64,000 nt of DNA. Origin: Sphingobium wenxiniae (GTDB lineage Bacteria; Pseudomonadota; Alphaproteobacteria; Sphingomonadales; Sphingomonadaceae). The stretch spans positions 310,001-374,000 of the forward strand of contig NZ_VLKK01000002.1 of NCBI RefSeq assembly GCF_007830065.1, in the 5' to 3' direction. Both the position numbers and the translations under genes were made by a program. Positions 53,630-63,550 of this stretch are shown here, in pieces (the first letter of the stretch is position 1; every line of letters begins with the position of its first letter). The notes beneath the pieces are model-generated. The model saw nothing but the letters and a program-made list of their open reading frames with translations, searched no databases and was not told the origin of the DNA.

Positions 53630-55246
53630 TCAGCCTCCGCCCGGCGCATTGTGCCCGCCCGCCGGGACCGGCCCGCCGCTGGGCGCATGGGCGTGGTCGG
53701 GGTCGCTGTCCCAGTCGATATGATAGAGATCGAACCGCCGGTCGCGCAGGTTCCTGACCGTGCCCTCCGCCCGCGCCCAGCTCAGGTCCGCGAGGTTCAC
53801 GTCCGCCATCGTCAGCGTCTCGACATTTTCCGTCGATTCCGCCGCGATCCCGTCGCGCGCGAAGGGCAGGTCGCAGGGCGTTAGGATCGCGCTCTGGGCA
53901 TATTGGATGTCCATATTGTCGACATTGGGCAGATTGCCGACATTGCCCGACATGACGACATAGCACTGGTTCTCGATCGCCCGCGCCTGACAGCAATAGC
54001 GCACCCGCATATAGCCCAGGCGGCTGTCGGTGCAGAAGGGGACGAAGATGATCCGCGCGCCCTGATCCACCAGCCGCCGCGCCAGTTCGGGAAATTCGCT
54101 GTCGTAGCAGATGAGCACGCCGATAGGGCCGCAGTCGGTCTGGATCACGTCGAGCGAATCCCCGCCCTTGATGTTCCACCAGAAGGCTTCGTTGGGCGTC
54201 GGGTGGATCTTCTCCTGCCGGTGGAGCGACCCGTCGCGCAGCGCGACATAGGCGATGTTCTGGATGTCGCCGTCCTCGGCGCGGGTCGGGTGGGAGCCGC
54301 CGATGATATTGATGTTGTATTCCAGCGCCATCCGCTCCAGTTCCTTGGTCAGGCGCGGGGTATAGCCGGTCAGCTTGTCGATGGCCTCGATGGGCGACAG
54401 CTTCTTCGTCTCATAGGAGAGGAGGGGGAGGCTCAGCAGTTCGGGAAAGACGATGAAGTCCGACCGGTAATCCGCCGCCACGTCCACGAAATATTCGATG
54501 TTGCGGATGAACTCTTCGAAATCCTTCACCGCGCGTGCTTGTAGCTGGCAGGTGGCGAGGCGGACGCTTTCCACCCCGCGCGGCACCCGCATTTCGGGCG
54601 CTTCGTCCGGATCGACATAGGGGTTGCGCCAGACCAGATGCGCGGCATGACCCACCGACTGCTTGTCCTCGGGGAGGTAGTTTTCCAGCACGCCCAGCGG
54701 TTCGAACTGGTTCTTGAGCTGGAAGCTGAGCACCTGATCGCGCAGCTTGCCGGTGACGACCTTGTCCAGATAATCCGCGGGTCCCTCCACTCGCCGCCGC
54801 GCGCGGGCATAGCCGGGCATCCGCCCGGCAATGACGATGCCGTGCAGGTCCAGCTCCTCCGCCAGCTCCTTGCGCTCGTCATAGAGGCGCTGGCCGATGC
54901 GCAGGCCCCGCAGCTTGGGGTCGACCGCCATCTCATAGCCATAGAGCCATTCGCCCGCCGCGCTGTGCCGCGTGCCGAAGCCGTTGGCGGTGATCTCCTC
55001 CCAGTCATGGGCGGCGAAAGCCATCGCCTTGCTGACCCGCATGGTCGCGCAATAGCCCACGACCTTGTTGTCGTAGAGCGCGACGAAGCAGCCGTTCGGG
55101 AAGTTGTTGATCTGCCCCCTTATGGTGGCCAGCGAATAATTGGGCATCCCCGGATAGACGCGGGCGATCAGCCGCTGGATGCCGCGCACGTCGGACGGAA
55201 CGGCGGCGCGAACCTCAAGCAGGCGCTGGCGGGCTGTCTTCGTCAT
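53630..55246 (-). CDS. GNAT acetyltransferase - carbon-nitrogen hydrolase fusion
   Basis: A 538-residue two-domain enzyme. Residues about 10-210 are a GNAT fold (VRAAVPSDVRGIQRLIARVYPGMP, YEMAVDPKLRGLRIGQRLYDER as the acetyl-CoA loop). Residues about 225-515 are a nitrilase-superfamily amidohydrolase with Glu in FPELLSLPL, Lys in QEKIHPTPNE and Cys in VLICYDSEFPE. The C-terminal tail is His/Gly/Pro-rich. The function is unknown; the fusion is conserved in several proteobacteria. Confidence 0.9.
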   Translation of the reverse strand: MTKTARQRLLEVRAAVPSDVRGIQRLIARVYPGMPNYSLATIRGQINNFPNGCFVALYDNKVVGYCATMRVSKAMAFAAHDWEEITANGFGTRHSAAGEWLYGYEMAVDPKLRGLRIGQRLYDERKELAEELDLHGIVIAGRMPGYARARRRVEGPADYLDKVVTGKLRDQVLSFQLKNQFEPLGVLENYLPEDKQSVGHAAHLVWRNPYVDPDEAPEMRVPRGVESVRLATCQLQARAVKDFEEFIRNIEYFVDVAADYRSDFIVFPELLSLPLLSYETKKLSPIEAIDKLTGYTPRLTKELERMALEYNINIIGGSHPTRAEDGDIQNIAYVALRDGSLHRQEKIHPTPNEAFWWNIKGGDSLDVIQTDCGPIGVLICYDSEFPELARRLVDQGARIIFVPFCTDSRLGYMRVRYCCQARAIENQCYVVMSGNVGNLPNVDNMDIQYAQSAILTPCDLPFARDGIAAESTENVETLTMADVNLADLSWARAEGTVRNLRDRRFDLYHIDWDSDPDHAHAPSGGPVPAGGHNAPGGG

Positions 55247-55276
55247 TATGTCGTTCCCTTGGGCTGACGGTCATGG

Positions 55277-55305
55277 AAAAGGCGGCGCTGATACCCAGCG
55301 CCGCC
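55277..55305 (-). terminator. Intrinsic terminator of icd
   Basis: Stem GGCGGCGCT (55281-55289) and AGCGCCGCC (55297-55305) with a 7-base loop. On the minus strand it is followed by TTTTCC (55280-55277). It lies 38 bases past the icd stop. Confidence 0.85.
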
Positions 55306-55342
55306 CTCGTTCCGTTTCCGTATTGAAAGCCTGAGAAGGCGA

Positions 55343-56563
55343 TCAGTTCCACTTGCCCATTTCGGTTTCCAGGTTGACGCGGATCTGCTCGAAGAACTGC
55401 TCCGTCGTCATCCACGCCTGATCCGGGCCGATCAGCAGCGCCAGATCCTTGGTCATCGCGCCGCTTTCGACGGTCTGGATGCAGACCTTCTCCAGCGTCT
55501 CGGCGAACCTGGTGACGTCCGGCGTGTCGTCGAACTTGCCGCGGAAGGACAGGCCCTGCGTCCAGGCGAAGATCGAGGCGATCGGGTTGGTGGAGGTCGC
55601 CTTGCCCTGCTGGTGCTGGCGATAGTGGCGGGTGACGGTGCCATGCGCCGCTTCCGCCTCGATGGTCTTGCCGTCGGGCGACATCAGCACGGAGGTCATG
55701 AGGCCGAGCGAGCCGAAGCCCTGCGCCACCGTGTCGGACTGCACGTCGCCGTCATAATTCTTGCAGGCCCAGACGAACTTGCCGCTCCACTTGAGGGCGG
55801 AAGCGACCATGTCGTCGATCAGGCGGTGTTCGTAGACGATGCCGGCGGCCTTGAACCTGTCGGCAAATTCGGCGTCGAACACTTCCTGGAACAGGTCCTT
55901 GAAGCGGCCGTCATAGGCCTTGAGGATGGTGTTCTTGGTCGACAGATAGAGCGGCCATCCACGGTCGAGCGCATAGTTCATGCTGGCCTTGGCGAAATCG
56001 CGGATCGATTCGTCGAGATTGTACATGCCCATGGCGACGCCCGAAGAGGGGAAGTCGAACACCTCATATTCCAGTTCCTTGCCGTCCGTGCCGACCCATT
56101 TCATGGTGAGCTTGCCGGGGCCGGGAACGCGGAAGTCGGTGGCGCGATACTGGTCGCCGAAGGCGTGACGGCCCACGACGATCGGGTCGGTCCAGCCCGG
56201 AACCAGACGGGGCACGTTGCGGATCACGATGGGTTCGCGGAAGACGACGCCGCCCAGGATGTTGCGGATCGTGCCGTTGGGCGACTTCCACATCTGCTTG
56301 AGGTTGAATTCCTCCACGCGCGCTTCGTCGGGGGTGATGGTGGCGCACTTCACGCCGACGCCATATTCTTTGATCGCATTCGCGGAATCGATGGTGATCT
56401 GGTCGTTTGTCTCGTCACGCTTCTGAACGGAAAGATCGTAATATTTAAGGTCGATGTCGAGATAGGGAAGGATCAGGCGCTCGCGAATCCACTCCCAGAT
56501 GATCCGCGTCATTTCGTCACCGTCGATCTCAACGACCGGGTTCTTGACCTTGATCTTCGCCAT
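55343..56563 (-). CDS. icd: NADP-dependent isocitrate dehydrogenase
   Basis: A 406-residue NADP-type (eukaryote-like, IDH-II) isocitrate dehydrogenase: [57 protein letters not shown], the substrate/cofactor motif [26 protein letters not shown], and [15 protein letters not shown]. It is the TCA-cycle step isocitrate to 2-oxoglutarate, giving NADPH. Start at MAKIKVKN, the family N-terminus; the upstream extension is out of family. Divergent from psd. Confidence 0.97.
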   Translation of the reverse strand: MAKIKVKNPVVEIDGDEMTRIIWEWIRERLILPYLDIDLKYYDLSVQKRDETNDQITIDSANAIKEYGVGVKCATITPDEARVEEFNLKQMWKSPNGTIRNILGGVVFREPIVIRNVPRLVPGWTDPIVVGRHAFGDQYRATDFRVPGPGKLTMKWVGTDGKELEYEVFDFPSSGVAMGMYNLDESIRDFAKASMNYALDRGWPLYLSTKNTILKAYDGRFKDLFQEVFDAEFADRFKAAGIVYEHRLIDDMVASALKWSGKFVWACKNYDGDVQSDTVAQGFGSLGLMTSVLMSPDGKTIEAEAAHGTVTRHYRQHQQGKATSTNPIASIFAWTQGLSFRGKFDDTPDVTRFAETLEKVCIQTVESGAMTKDLALLIGPDQAWMTTEQFFEQIRVNLETEMGKWN

Positions 56564-56735
56564 GCGCCTGCTTCGCTTTCTTCGCTTCGGGTGGAATTTG
56601 GGACTTGCCCTAGGGAAAGCGGCGGCAATGTTCAACCGCCCAGTCGCCTTTGCGGGGCGAGATCATTTGAGCGTCGGACCGCCCGCGCGCCATCGGACGT
56701 TGTCACTGCACCACACTCTCCCTAAAGACGATCCC

Positions 56736-57470
56736 ATGGAAAATGACGAACTGACCGTCGCGCTGGGCGGCAATGTGAAATGGCGCTTTCCCTCGGTGCA
56801 TCCCGAAGGCGTCAAATTCGGTCTGATTGCCGCCGCGATCACCGGGGTTCTGTTCCTGCTGGGCTGGGAAATCGCGGGCTGGCTGATGGTCATCGTGACC
56901 ATGTGGGTGCTGGCCTTCTTCCGCGATCCCGTCCGCGCCGTGCCGCAGGATGAAAATGCGATCGTCGCGCCCGCCGACGGCCTCGTCACGCTGATCCAGC
57001 GCGTGCCGCCGCCGCGCGAGATGGCGGGGGCGGACGGCCTTGGCGACCGGCCGATGATCCGCGTGTCGATCTTCATGAGCGTGTTCGACGTGCATATCAA
57101 CCGCACGCCCATCGGCGGGACGGTGAAGGCTGTCGTCTACATCTCCGGCAAGTTCGTGAACGCCGATCTCGACAAGGCGAGCGAGGATAATGAACGTCAG
57201 CACATCCTGGTCGAGCGGCATGACGGCGTGCGCATCGGCTTCACCCAGATCGCGGGGCTGGTGGCGCGGCGGATCGTGCCCTTCGTGAAGCCGGGCGACA
57301 TGGTCGCGGCGGGGCAGCGCATCGGCCTTATCCGCTTCGGCAGCCGGGTCGACGTCTACCTGCCCGCCGGGACCGCGCCGCGCGTGGTGCTGGGCCAGAG
57401 GACGGTCGCGGGCGAAACGATCCTGGGCCAGATCGGCGACATGCGCGTCATCAAGGGCATTCAGCAATGA
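56736..57470 (+). CDS. psd: Phosphatidylserine decarboxylase (short, proenzyme)
   Basis: A 244-residue PSD of the short PSD-A type. Membrane-associated N-terminal helices (about 28-60), then a conserved core with [16 protein letters not shown] and the self-cleavage site RFGSRVDV (Gly-Ser), where Ser becomes the pyruvoyl prosthetic group. It converts phosphatidylserine to phosphatidylethanolamine. It is followed after 10 bases by pssA. Confidence 0.95.
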   Translation: MENDELTVALGGNVKWRFPSVHPEGVKFGLIAAAITGVLFLLGWEIAGWLMVIVTMWVLAFFRDPVRAVPQDENAIVAPADGLVTLIQRVPPPREMAGADGLGDRPMIRVSIFMSVFDVHINRTPIGGTVKAVVYISGKFVNADLDKASEDNERQHILVERHDGVRIGFTQIAGLVARRIVPFVKPGDMVAAGQRIGLIRFGSRVDVYLPAGTAPRVVLGQRTVAGETILGQIGDMRVIKGIQQ

Positions 57471-57480
57471 GGGGGCGTCG

Positions 57481-58257
57481 GTGAGGCGGCGGCGCACCAT
57501 CCCGCGCGGCTTGCGCCGGGGGATCACCCTGCGGATGGTCGCGCCCAACGCCGTCACGGCGATGGCGCTGTGCTTCGGCCTGACCGGCGTGCGCTACGGC
57601 ATTTCGGGCGAGTGGGAGAGGGCGGTGCTCTCCATCCTGTTCGCGGGCGTGCTCGATGGGCTGGACGGACGGATCGCGCGGCTGCTGCGCGGGGAGAGCC
57701 GATTCGGCGCGGAACTGGATTCGCTGTCCGATTCGATCGCCTTCGGGGTCGCGCCGGCGCTGATCCTGTATCTCTGGTCGTTGCAGGCCATGCCGAAATT
57801 CGGCTGGATCTTCGCGCTCGCCCATGCACTGTCCTGCGCCCTGCGCCTCGCGCGCTTCAACGCCAATATCGACGCGGATGAGCAGCCGCATAAATCGGCG
57901 GGCTTTCTCACCGGCGTTCCGGCGCCTGCGGGGGCAGGCATTGCCTTCATGCCGATGTATCTGTGGCTGGTGACGGGGGAGCCGATTTTCCGTGAATGGT
58001 ATGTGGTCGCGCCCTGGGCCGCCTTTACCGCGTTCCTGATGATCTCCAGCGTCGCGACCTATAGCTGGTCGGCGCTGCGCTTGCGGAAACGGATCAGGCT
58101 GGAGGCCATCGCCCTTGCCGGCCTGCTCGCGGCGTTGCTGATCAGCGATCCGTGGCTAACGCTGCTGGTCCTGTGCGCTGGCTATATCGCGACCATTCCG
58201 TTTGGCATGTTGTCCTATGCCCGGATCAGGCATCAGCAATTAAATGCTGTTTCCTGA
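57481..58257 (+). CDS. pssA: CDP-diacylglycerol-serine O-phosphatidyltransferase
   Basis: A 258-residue membrane protein with the CDP-alcohol phosphatidyltransferase motif DGLDGRIARLLRGESRFGAE... LDSLSDSIAFG (DGxxAR-x8-Gx3Dx3D) and multiple membrane helices. It makes phosphatidylserine for Psd, so psd-pssA form the PE pathway. The start is a GTG at 57481. Convergent with the small membrane protein gene. Confidence 0.94.
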   Translation: MRRRRTIPRGLRRGITLRMVAPNAVTAMALCFGLTGVRYGISGEWERAVLSILFAGVLDGLDGRIARLLRGESRFGAELDSLSDSIAFGVAPALILYLWSLQAMPKFGWIFALAHALSCALRLARFNANIDADEQPHKSAGFLTGVPAPAGAGIAFMPMYLWLVTGEPIFREWYVVAPWAAFTAFLMISSVATYSWSALRLRKRIRLEAIALAGLLAALLISDPWLTLLVLCAGYIATIPFGMLSYARIRHQQLNAVS

Positions 58258-58270
58258 CATTCGCCCAGAT

Positions 58271-58498
58271 TCATGCCGCCATGGCGTGAACGGGAGAGGT
58301 TCGCGCGCCTGGCCGCTCCCCGGCCGATGCACGGCGGCGGCTGATTCGCAGGCGATAGACCGGCCTTTCCTGCGGGATCGGCTCGAACAGCAGCGCGGCG
58401 ACCATCTTGTCGCGGTAAAGCGCGAACATTCCGATGATCGTGGCGGCCGCCAACAGGAAGGAAGCGAAGAAAACAACTGCTGCGACGAGGGTGAACAT
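58271..58498 (-). CDS. Small single-pass membrane protein under a LexA-like box
   Basis: A 75-residue unrecognised protein: MFTLVAAVVFFASFLLAAATIIGMFALYRDKM with one strong helix (about 2-27), then ALLFEPIPQERPVYRLR and a basic tail. The positive residues after the helix predict an outward N-terminus and cytoplasmic C-terminus. Upstream on its strand (58583-58597) is a perfect GTTC-N7-GTTC SOS box, overlapping the -10 area of a TTGACG promoter. Short SOS-induced membrane proteins that halt division (SidA type) are known in Caulobacter; this one is not visibly homologous. Convergent with pssA. Confidence 0.7.
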   Translation of the reverse strand: MFTLVAAVVFFASFLLAAATIIGMFALYRDKMVAALLFEPIPQERPVYRLRISRRRASAGERPGARTSPVHAMAA

Positions 58499-58582
58499 GA
58501 CGTTCGCTTTCTATCTTGCCATTCGCACGGCTTGACCCAGTATGATGGCGCAAACGGCCCGAAATGGCCTTTTGTTCCGAAT

Positions 58583-58597
58583 GTTCTCTATATGTTC
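58583..58597 (-). promoter_or_regulatory. LexA (SOS) box, alphaproteobacterial type
   Basis: GTTCTCTATATGTTC on the plus strand, that is GTTC-N7-GTTC, the alphaproteobacterial LexA consensus (GAAC-N7-GAAC on the minus strand). It lies 85 bases upstream of the small membrane protein. On the minus strand TTGACG (58615-58610) is followed about 17 bases later by an AT-rich -10-like element inside the box. A third GTTC lies at 58574-58577. Confidence 0.7.
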
Positions 58598-58748
58598 TAT
58601 TCTCGCCGGAGCGTCAAGCCCTCTTGCATCGCCGCGCGCGCGCCGCTAAAGGCCCGCCCTATTCCACATGGGAATCGCACATATCCGGTGCCGCAGGCTT
58701 CCTTCGGTTCCTGATTCCCAGAGGCATCAACCGGAAGGAGAAGAAGTT

Positions 58749-59507
58749 ATGGCGACTCCTGTCGTCTCCATGAATCAGTTGATCGAGGCCGGCGCGCATT
58801 TCGGCCACCAGACCCACCGCTGGAATCCGCGCATGAAGCCGTATATCTTCGGCGAGCGCAACGGCATCCACATCCTCGACCTGTCGCAGACCGTGCCGCT
58901 CTTCGCGCGCGCCCTGGACTTCGTGTCGGGCACGGTCGCCGCGGGCGGCAAGGTTCTGTTCGTCGGCACCAAGCGCCAGGCGCAGGACCCCATCGCCGAA
59001 GCCGCGCGCAAGTCGGGCCAGCATTTCGTCAACCATCGCTGGCTGGGCGGGATGCTCACCAACTGGAAGACGATCAGCCAGTCGATCAAGCGTCTGAAGA
59101 CCTTGGAAGAGAAGCTGTCGGGCGACACCCACGGCCTCACCAAGAAGGAAGTCCTTCAGATGACCCGCGAGCGCGAGAAGCTGGAGCTGTCGCTCGGCGG
59201 CATCCGCGATATGGGCGGCATCCCCGACGTGATGTTCGTGATCGACGCCAACAAGGAAGAGCTGGCGATCAAGGAAGCCAACACGCTGGGCATCCCGGTC
59301 GTCGCGATCCTCGATTCGAACGTCTCGCCCGACGGCATCGCCTTCCCGGTTCCGGCGAATGACGACGCCAGCCGCGCGATCCGCCTTTACTGCGACGCCA
59401 TCGCCACGGCAGCGACCAAGGGCAACCGTGGCGCGCAGCAGGCCGCCGGCGTCGACCTGGGCGCTCTGGACGAGCCCGAGGCCGAAGAGGTCGTCGCGCA
59501 AGCCTGA
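58749..59507 (+). CDS. rpsB: 30S ribosomal protein S2
   Basis: A 252-residue S2: [63 protein letters not shown], and an acidic C-terminal tail. GGAAGGAGAAG lies before the ATG. First gene of the rpsB-tsf-pyrH-frr-uppS-cdsA-dxr cluster. The 250-base upstream region includes the SOS box and the divergent promoter. Confidence 0.98.
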   Translation: MATPVVSMNQLIEAGAHFGHQTHRWNPRMKPYIFGERNGIHILDLSQTVPLFARALDFVSGTVAAGGKVLFVGTKRQAQDPIAEAARKSGQHFVNHRWLGGMLTNWKTISQSIKRLKTLEEKLSGDTHGLTKKEVLQMTREREKLELSLGGIRDMGGIPDVMFVIDANKEELAIKEANTLGIPVVAILDSNVSPDGIAFPVPANDDASRAIRLYCDAIATAATKGNRGAQQAAGVDLGALDEPEAEEVVAQA

Positions 59508-59539
59508 CACGCGGTCTTCGAACTGCAATGTAGACAGGC

Positions 59540-59568
59540 CAGGGCGCGCTCCACCGGAACGCGCCCTG
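59540..59568 (+). terminator. Hairpin between rpsB and tsf
   Basis: Perfect 9-bp stem CAGGGCGCG (59540-59548) and CGCGCCCTG (59560-59568), 32 bases past rpsB and followed by CGCTTATTTG. Partial terminator or attenuator; rpsB and tsf are normally cotranscribed. Confidence 0.55.
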
Positions 59569-59605
59569 CGCTTATTTGAACCCCATAGAACTTAGGAGCC
59601 GAAAC

Positions 59606-60535
59606 ATGGCCGAGATTACCGCCGCCGCCGTCAAGGAACTGCGCGACCGTTCGGGCGCGGGCATGATGGATTGCAAGAAGGCGCTCGCCGAAGCCAATGG
59701 CGACATGGAAGCCGCCGTCGACTGGCTGCGTGCCAAGGGCCTCGCTGCCGCGCAGAAGAAGTCGAGCCGCACCGCCGCTGAAGGTCTGGTGGGCGTCGCC
59801 GTCGCGGGCGCCAAGGGCGTTGCCGTCGAAGTGAACAGCGAAACAGACTTCGTCGCCAAGAACGACCAGTTCCAGGATTTCGTCCGCACCGTCGCCGAAA
59901 TCGCGCTCAAGAGCGGCGCGGCCGATGCCGAAGCCCTGGGCGCGCAGGCGCATCCCGCCGGCGGCACCGTGGCCGAAAAGCTGGTGTCGAACATCGCCAC
60001 CATCGGTGAGAACCAGACCCTGCGCCGCGTCGCCCAGCTTGAAGTGAACCAGGGCGTCGTCGTTTCCTATGTCCACAACGCCGCCGCGCCGGGCCTGGGC
60101 AAGATCGGCGTGCTGGTCGCGCTGGAAGGCGATGCGCCCGCCGACGTGCTGGAGCCGTTGGGCAAGCAGATCGCGATGCACATCGCCGCCGCTTTCCCGC
60201 TGGCGCTGTCGGCTGCGGACATCGATCCGGCCCAGCTTGAGCGCGAGCGTTCGATCGCCGCCGAAAAGGCCGCCGAATCGGGCAAGCCCGCCGAGATCGT
60301 CGCGAAGATGGTCGACGGCGCGGTCGCGAAGTTCGCCAAGGAGAACGCTCTCCTGTCGCAGCTCTTCGTGATGGACAACAAGACCCCCGTTGCCGACGTC
60401 GTCGCCAAGGCGGCGAAGGATGCGGGCGCGTCGATCAGCTTGAAGAACTATGTCCGCTTCCAGCTTGGCGAAGGCATCGAGAAGGAAACGAGCGACTTCG
60501 CGGCCGAAGTCGCCGCCGCTGCCGGCGTCGCCTGA
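59606..60535 (+). CDS. tsf: Translation elongation factor Ts
   Basis: A 309-residue EF-Ts with N-terminal UBA-like [42 protein letters not shown], the core [11 protein letters not shown] and a C-terminal dimerisation region. It is the guanine nucleotide exchange factor for EF-Tu. AGGAG at 7 bases fixes the start. A strong hairpin follows before pyrH. Confidence 0.98.
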   Translation: MAEITAAAVKELRDRSGAGMMDCKKALAEANGDMEAAVDWLRAKGLAAAQKKSSRTAAEGLVGVAVAGAKGVAVEVNSETDFVAKNDQFQDFVRTVAEIALKSGAADAEALGAQAHPAGGTVAEKLVSNIATIGENQTLRRVAQLEVNQGVVVSYVHNAAAPGLGKIGVLVALEGDAPADVLEPLGKQIAMHIAAAFPLALSAADIDPAQLERERSIAAEKAAESGKPAEIVAKMVDGAVAKFAKENALLSQLFVMDNKTPVADVVAKAAKDAGASISLKNYVRFQLGEGIEKETSDFAAEVAAAAGVA

Positions 60536-60629
60536 TTTCCGGGGCTGATCTGACAGAACGTTCCGTTCGGGCGTTGTCGGGAGGCCGCGTTTCTCGACAA
60601 GTCCGAAGCGGACGCTAGGGACTTCACAG

Positions 60630-60661
60630 AATGGCGCGCACTGCCTAAGGTGCGCGCCATT
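60630..60661 (+). terminator. Strong hairpin before pyrH
   Basis: Perfect 12-bp stem AATGGCGCGCAC (60630-60641) and GTGCGCGCCATT (60650-60661) with an 8-base loop, followed by TCCTTG. It lies 35 bases before the pyrH start and may end the rpsB-tsf transcript or attenuate pyrH. Confidence 0.65.
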
Positions 60662-60695
60662 TCCTTGCCCGTTTATAAATGGAATATTGCCCCGC

Positions 60696-61421
60696 ATGAC
60701 ACGCCCGGCCTTCAAGCGCATCCTCCTCAAACTGTCGGGCGAGGTGCTGATGGGGCAGGGCCAGTTCGGCATCGATCCCGAAACGGTGGATCGTGTGGCG
60801 GGCGAAATCGCCGCCGCAAAGGATGCGGGGTTCGAGCTTTGCGTGGTGGTCGGCGGCGGCAACATCTTCCGCGGGCTTGCGGGCGCGGCGAAAGGCTTCG
60901 ACCGGGCGAGCGCCGACTATATGGGGATGCTCGCCACCGTCATGAACGCGCTGGCGGTGCAGAACGCGCTGGAAAAGATCGGTTACGACACGCGCGTCCA
61001 GTCGGCGATCCCGATGGCGTCGGTGTGCGAACCCTATATCCGGCGCAAGGCGGTGCGGCACATGGAAAAGGGCCGGATCGTCATCTTCGCGGCGGGCACC
61101 GGCAGCCCCTTCTTCACTACCGACACCACGGCGGCGCTGCGCGCGGCGGAAATGAATTGCAACGCGCTGTTCAAGGGCACCAGCGTCGACGGCATCTACA
61201 ATGCCGATCCCAAGAAGGTGCCGGACGCGGCTCGCTATGAGGCGATCAGCTTCGACAAGGTGCTGAACGACAATCTCAAGGTCATGGACGCGAGCGCCAT
61301 TGCGCTTTGCCGTGAAAACAATATTCCCATCGTCGTCTTCAACATCCGCGAAACCGGAAACCTGGCCAAGGTGCTGGCGGGTGACGGCGTCGCGACGATC
61401 GTGCAAAACCAGGAGCGCTGA
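60696..61421 (+). CDS. pyrH: Uridylate kinase
   Basis: A 241-residue UMP kinase of the amino-acid-kinase fold: [36 protein letters not shown], and [22 protein letters not shown]. It makes UDP for nucleotide and cell-wall synthesis. Start at MTRPAFKR (60696); an upstream in-frame TTG would add three codons. It is coupled closely to frr. Confidence 0.97.
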   Translation: MTRPAFKRILLKLSGEVLMGQGQFGIDPETVDRVAGEIAAAKDAGFELCVVVGGGNIFRGLAGAAKGFDRASADYMGMLATVMNALAVQNALEKIGYDTRVQSAIPMASVCEPYIRRKAVRHMEKGRIVIFAAGTGSPFFTTDTTAALRAAEMNCNALFKGTSVDGIYNADPKKVPDAARYEAISFDKVLNDNLKVMDASAIALCRENNIPIVVFNIRETGNLAKVLAGDGVATIVQNQER

Positions 61422-61427
61422 AAACCC

Positions 61428-61985
61428 ATGGCTCAATATGACAAAGCGGACCTTGAGCGCCGCATGGCGGGCGCCGTCGAATCGCTGAAAGGGGATCTGG
61501 CGGGTCTTCGCACCGGCCGCGCCAATGTGCAGTTGCTCGATCCGGTGACGGTCGAGGTTTATGGCGCGCATATGCCTTTGAACCAGGTGGCGACCGTCTC
61601 CGCGCCCGAACCGCGCATGTTGTCGGTGCAGGTGTGGGACAAGAGCAATGTCGGCCCGGTGGACAAGGCGATCCGGTCTGCGGGCCTTGGCCTCAACCCC
61701 ATCGTCGACGGCCAGACGCTGCGCCTGCCGATCCCGGATCTGACCGAGGACCGCCGCAAGGAACTGGCCAAGCTCGCCAGCAAATATGCCGAAGGCGCGC
61801 GCGTCGCCGTCCGCAACGTCCGCCGCGACGGCATGGACAGCCTGAAGGCCGACGAGAAGAAGGGCGAAATCAGCGAGGACGAGCGCAAACGCAAGGAAAC
61901 CGAAGTCCAGAAGCTGACCGACAGCATCATCGCGGACATCGATGCGACCGCGGCGGCCAAGGAGAAGGAAATCCTCGGCCGTTGA
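61428..61985 (+). CDS. frr: Ribosome recycling factor
   Basis: A 185-residue RRF with the conserved [40 protein letters not shown], and the C-terminal KEKEILGR tail. It splits post-termination ribosomes with EF-G. It lies 6 bases after pyrH. Confidence 0.98.
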   Translation: MAQYDKADLERRMAGAVESLKGDLAGLRTGRANVQLLDPVTVEVYGAHMPLNQVATVSAPEPRMLSVQVWDKSNVGPVDKAIRSAGLGLNPIVDGQTLRLPIPDLTEDRRKELAKLASKYAEGARVAVRNVRRDGMDSLKADEKKGEISEDERKRKETEVQKLTDSIIADIDATAAAKEKEILGR

Positions 61986-62028
61986 GCCGGGGCTTGTCCT
62001 GCGTGACCTGCACGAGCATCCTCTTCTG

Positions 62029-62769
62029 ATGGCAAGCCAGGCCCAGCCCGATATCCGCCCATCCGGACCTGCCCATGGTGCGCGCCATGTCGCCATCATC
62101 ATGGACGGCAATGGCCGTTGGGCGAAGAAGCGGCTATTGCCCCGAATCGCGGGACATCGGGCCGGGGTGCAGGCGGTGCGCCGCGTTGCGCGCGCGGCGC
62201 AATCGCTGGGGCTGGAGTGCCTGACGCTCTATGCTTTCTCCTCGGAAAACTGGAAGCGCCCGGCGAACGAAGTGGCCGACCTGATGGCGCTGCTGCGGCA
62301 TTTCATCCAGTCCGATCTGGACGAGTTCCATGCCAATGGCGTGCGGCTGCGGGTCATCGGCAATTACCGGGCGCTCGACCCTTCGCTCGTCGCGCTGATC
62401 GACGGCGCGGTCGCGCGCACGGCTGCGAACGCCGGGCCGATCGTCGCCATCGCGCTTAATTACGGCGCGCAGGACGAGCTGGTCCGTGTCGCCCGTATGC
62501 TTGCGAAAAAGGCGGCGGACGGGGAGATCGCGCCGGACCGGATCGGCATAGAGGATATCGACAGCGCGCTGTACACCAGCGACCTGCCCCCGCTCGACCT
62601 GCTGATCCGCACGTCTGGCGAACAGCGGCTCAGCAACTTCATGCTGTGGCAAGCCGCCTATGCGGAGCTGTATTTTACCGACGCGCTATGGCCGGATTTC
62701 GACGAAAAGATGCTCGCGCAGGCGCTGGACGCCTTTCGGTTGCGCGTCCGGCGCTTTGGCGGATTGTGA
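62029..62769 (+). CDS. uppS: Undecaprenyl diphosphate synthase
   Basis: A 246-residue cis-prenyltransferase: HVAIIMDGNGRWAKKR (catalytic Asp), HRAGVQAVRRVARAAQSLGLECLTLYAFSSENWKRP, and RTSGEQRLSNFMLWQAAYAELYFTD. It makes the C55 lipid carrier for peptidoglycan. Confidence 0.97.
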   Translation: MASQAQPDIRPSGPAHGARHVAIIMDGNGRWAKKRLLPRIAGHRAGVQAVRRVARAAQSLGLECLTLYAFSSENWKRPANEVADLMALLRHFIQSDLDEFHANGVRLRVIGNYRALDPSLVALIDGAVARTAANAGPIVAIALNYGAQDELVRVARMLAKKAADGEIAPDRIGIEDIDSALYTSDLPPLDLLIRTSGEQRLSNFMLWQAAYAELYFTDALWPDFDEKMLAQALDAFRLRVRRFGGL

Positions 62770-62773
62770 GTTC

Positions 62774-63550
62774 ATGACGAACGAATTGCGAACGCGGACG
62801 GTCGTCGGATTGGCTCTGATAATCGTGGCGCTCGGTGCGCTGTGGATGGGCGGCTTCCCCTTCTGGCTGCTGCTGGTCGTGGCGGGCGTGCTGATGCAGG
62901 GGGAATGGGGCCTTTTGGTCGGGGCGTCCGAACAGCATCGGAAGATGGCGATGTTCGCCGTTTCCGTGCCGCTCGCCATTTTGTGCCCCCTGGCGGCAGG
63001 CGTGTCGTGGGTCGCTTTCGTCCTGATGGCCACCGCGTTCTTCTTCGTGCTGCTGACGGCGCGCTCGTTCGCTCTGGCGCTCGGCATATTATATGTCTGC
63101 GTGCCGGTCATGGCACTGCTGCTGCTGCGCGGGCAGGCGCCGGACGGACAGGGACTGCTGCTGGCCTTCTGGGCGCTTTCGCTAGTGTGGGCGACGGACA
63201 TCGGGGCCTATTTCGCGGGCCGTTCCATCGGCGGGCCGAAGCTCGCCCCGCGCGTCAGCCCATCGAAGACATGGGCGGGGCTGGCCGGCGGCGTGCTGGC
63301 GGCGCTGCTGACCGGATTTTTGCTGCATCGTTTCGCGGGCCTGCCGATCCAGCTTGCCGCCGCCAGCGGCCTGCTGGCCGTGGCGGCGCAGCTTGGCGAT
63401 CTGCTGGAAAGCGGGATGAAGCGCCGCGCGGGCGTCAAGGACAGCGGCAATCTGCTGCCCGGTCACGGTGGGGTCATGGACAGGCTGGACGGCGTGGTTG
63501 CCGCCGCGCCGCTTGCCGCCGCGTTTTTCCTGCTGCTGGGTGCGGCATGA
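62774..63550 (+). CDS. cdsA: Phosphatidate cytidylyltransferase
   Basis: A 258-residue integral membrane enzyme with seven or eight helices and the CDS signature SPSKTWAGLAGG plus KDSGNLLPGHGGVMDRLDG. It makes CDP-diacylglycerol, the substrate for PssA upstream in this window. It starts 4 bases after uppS; no strong Shine-Dalgarno, likely coupled. Confidence 0.95.
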   Translation: MTNELRTRTVVGLALIIVALGALWMGGFPFWLLLVVAGVLMQGEWGLLVGASEQHRKMAMFAVSVPLAILCPLAAGVSWVAFVLMATAFFFVLLTARSFALALGILYVCVPVMALLLLRGQAPDGQGLLLAFWALSLVWATDIGAYFAGRSIGGPKLAPRVSPSKTWAGLAGGVLAALLTGFLLHRFAGLPIQLAAASGLLAVAAQLGDLLESGMKRRAGVKDSGNLLPGHGGVMDRLDGVVAAAPLAAAFFLLLGAA

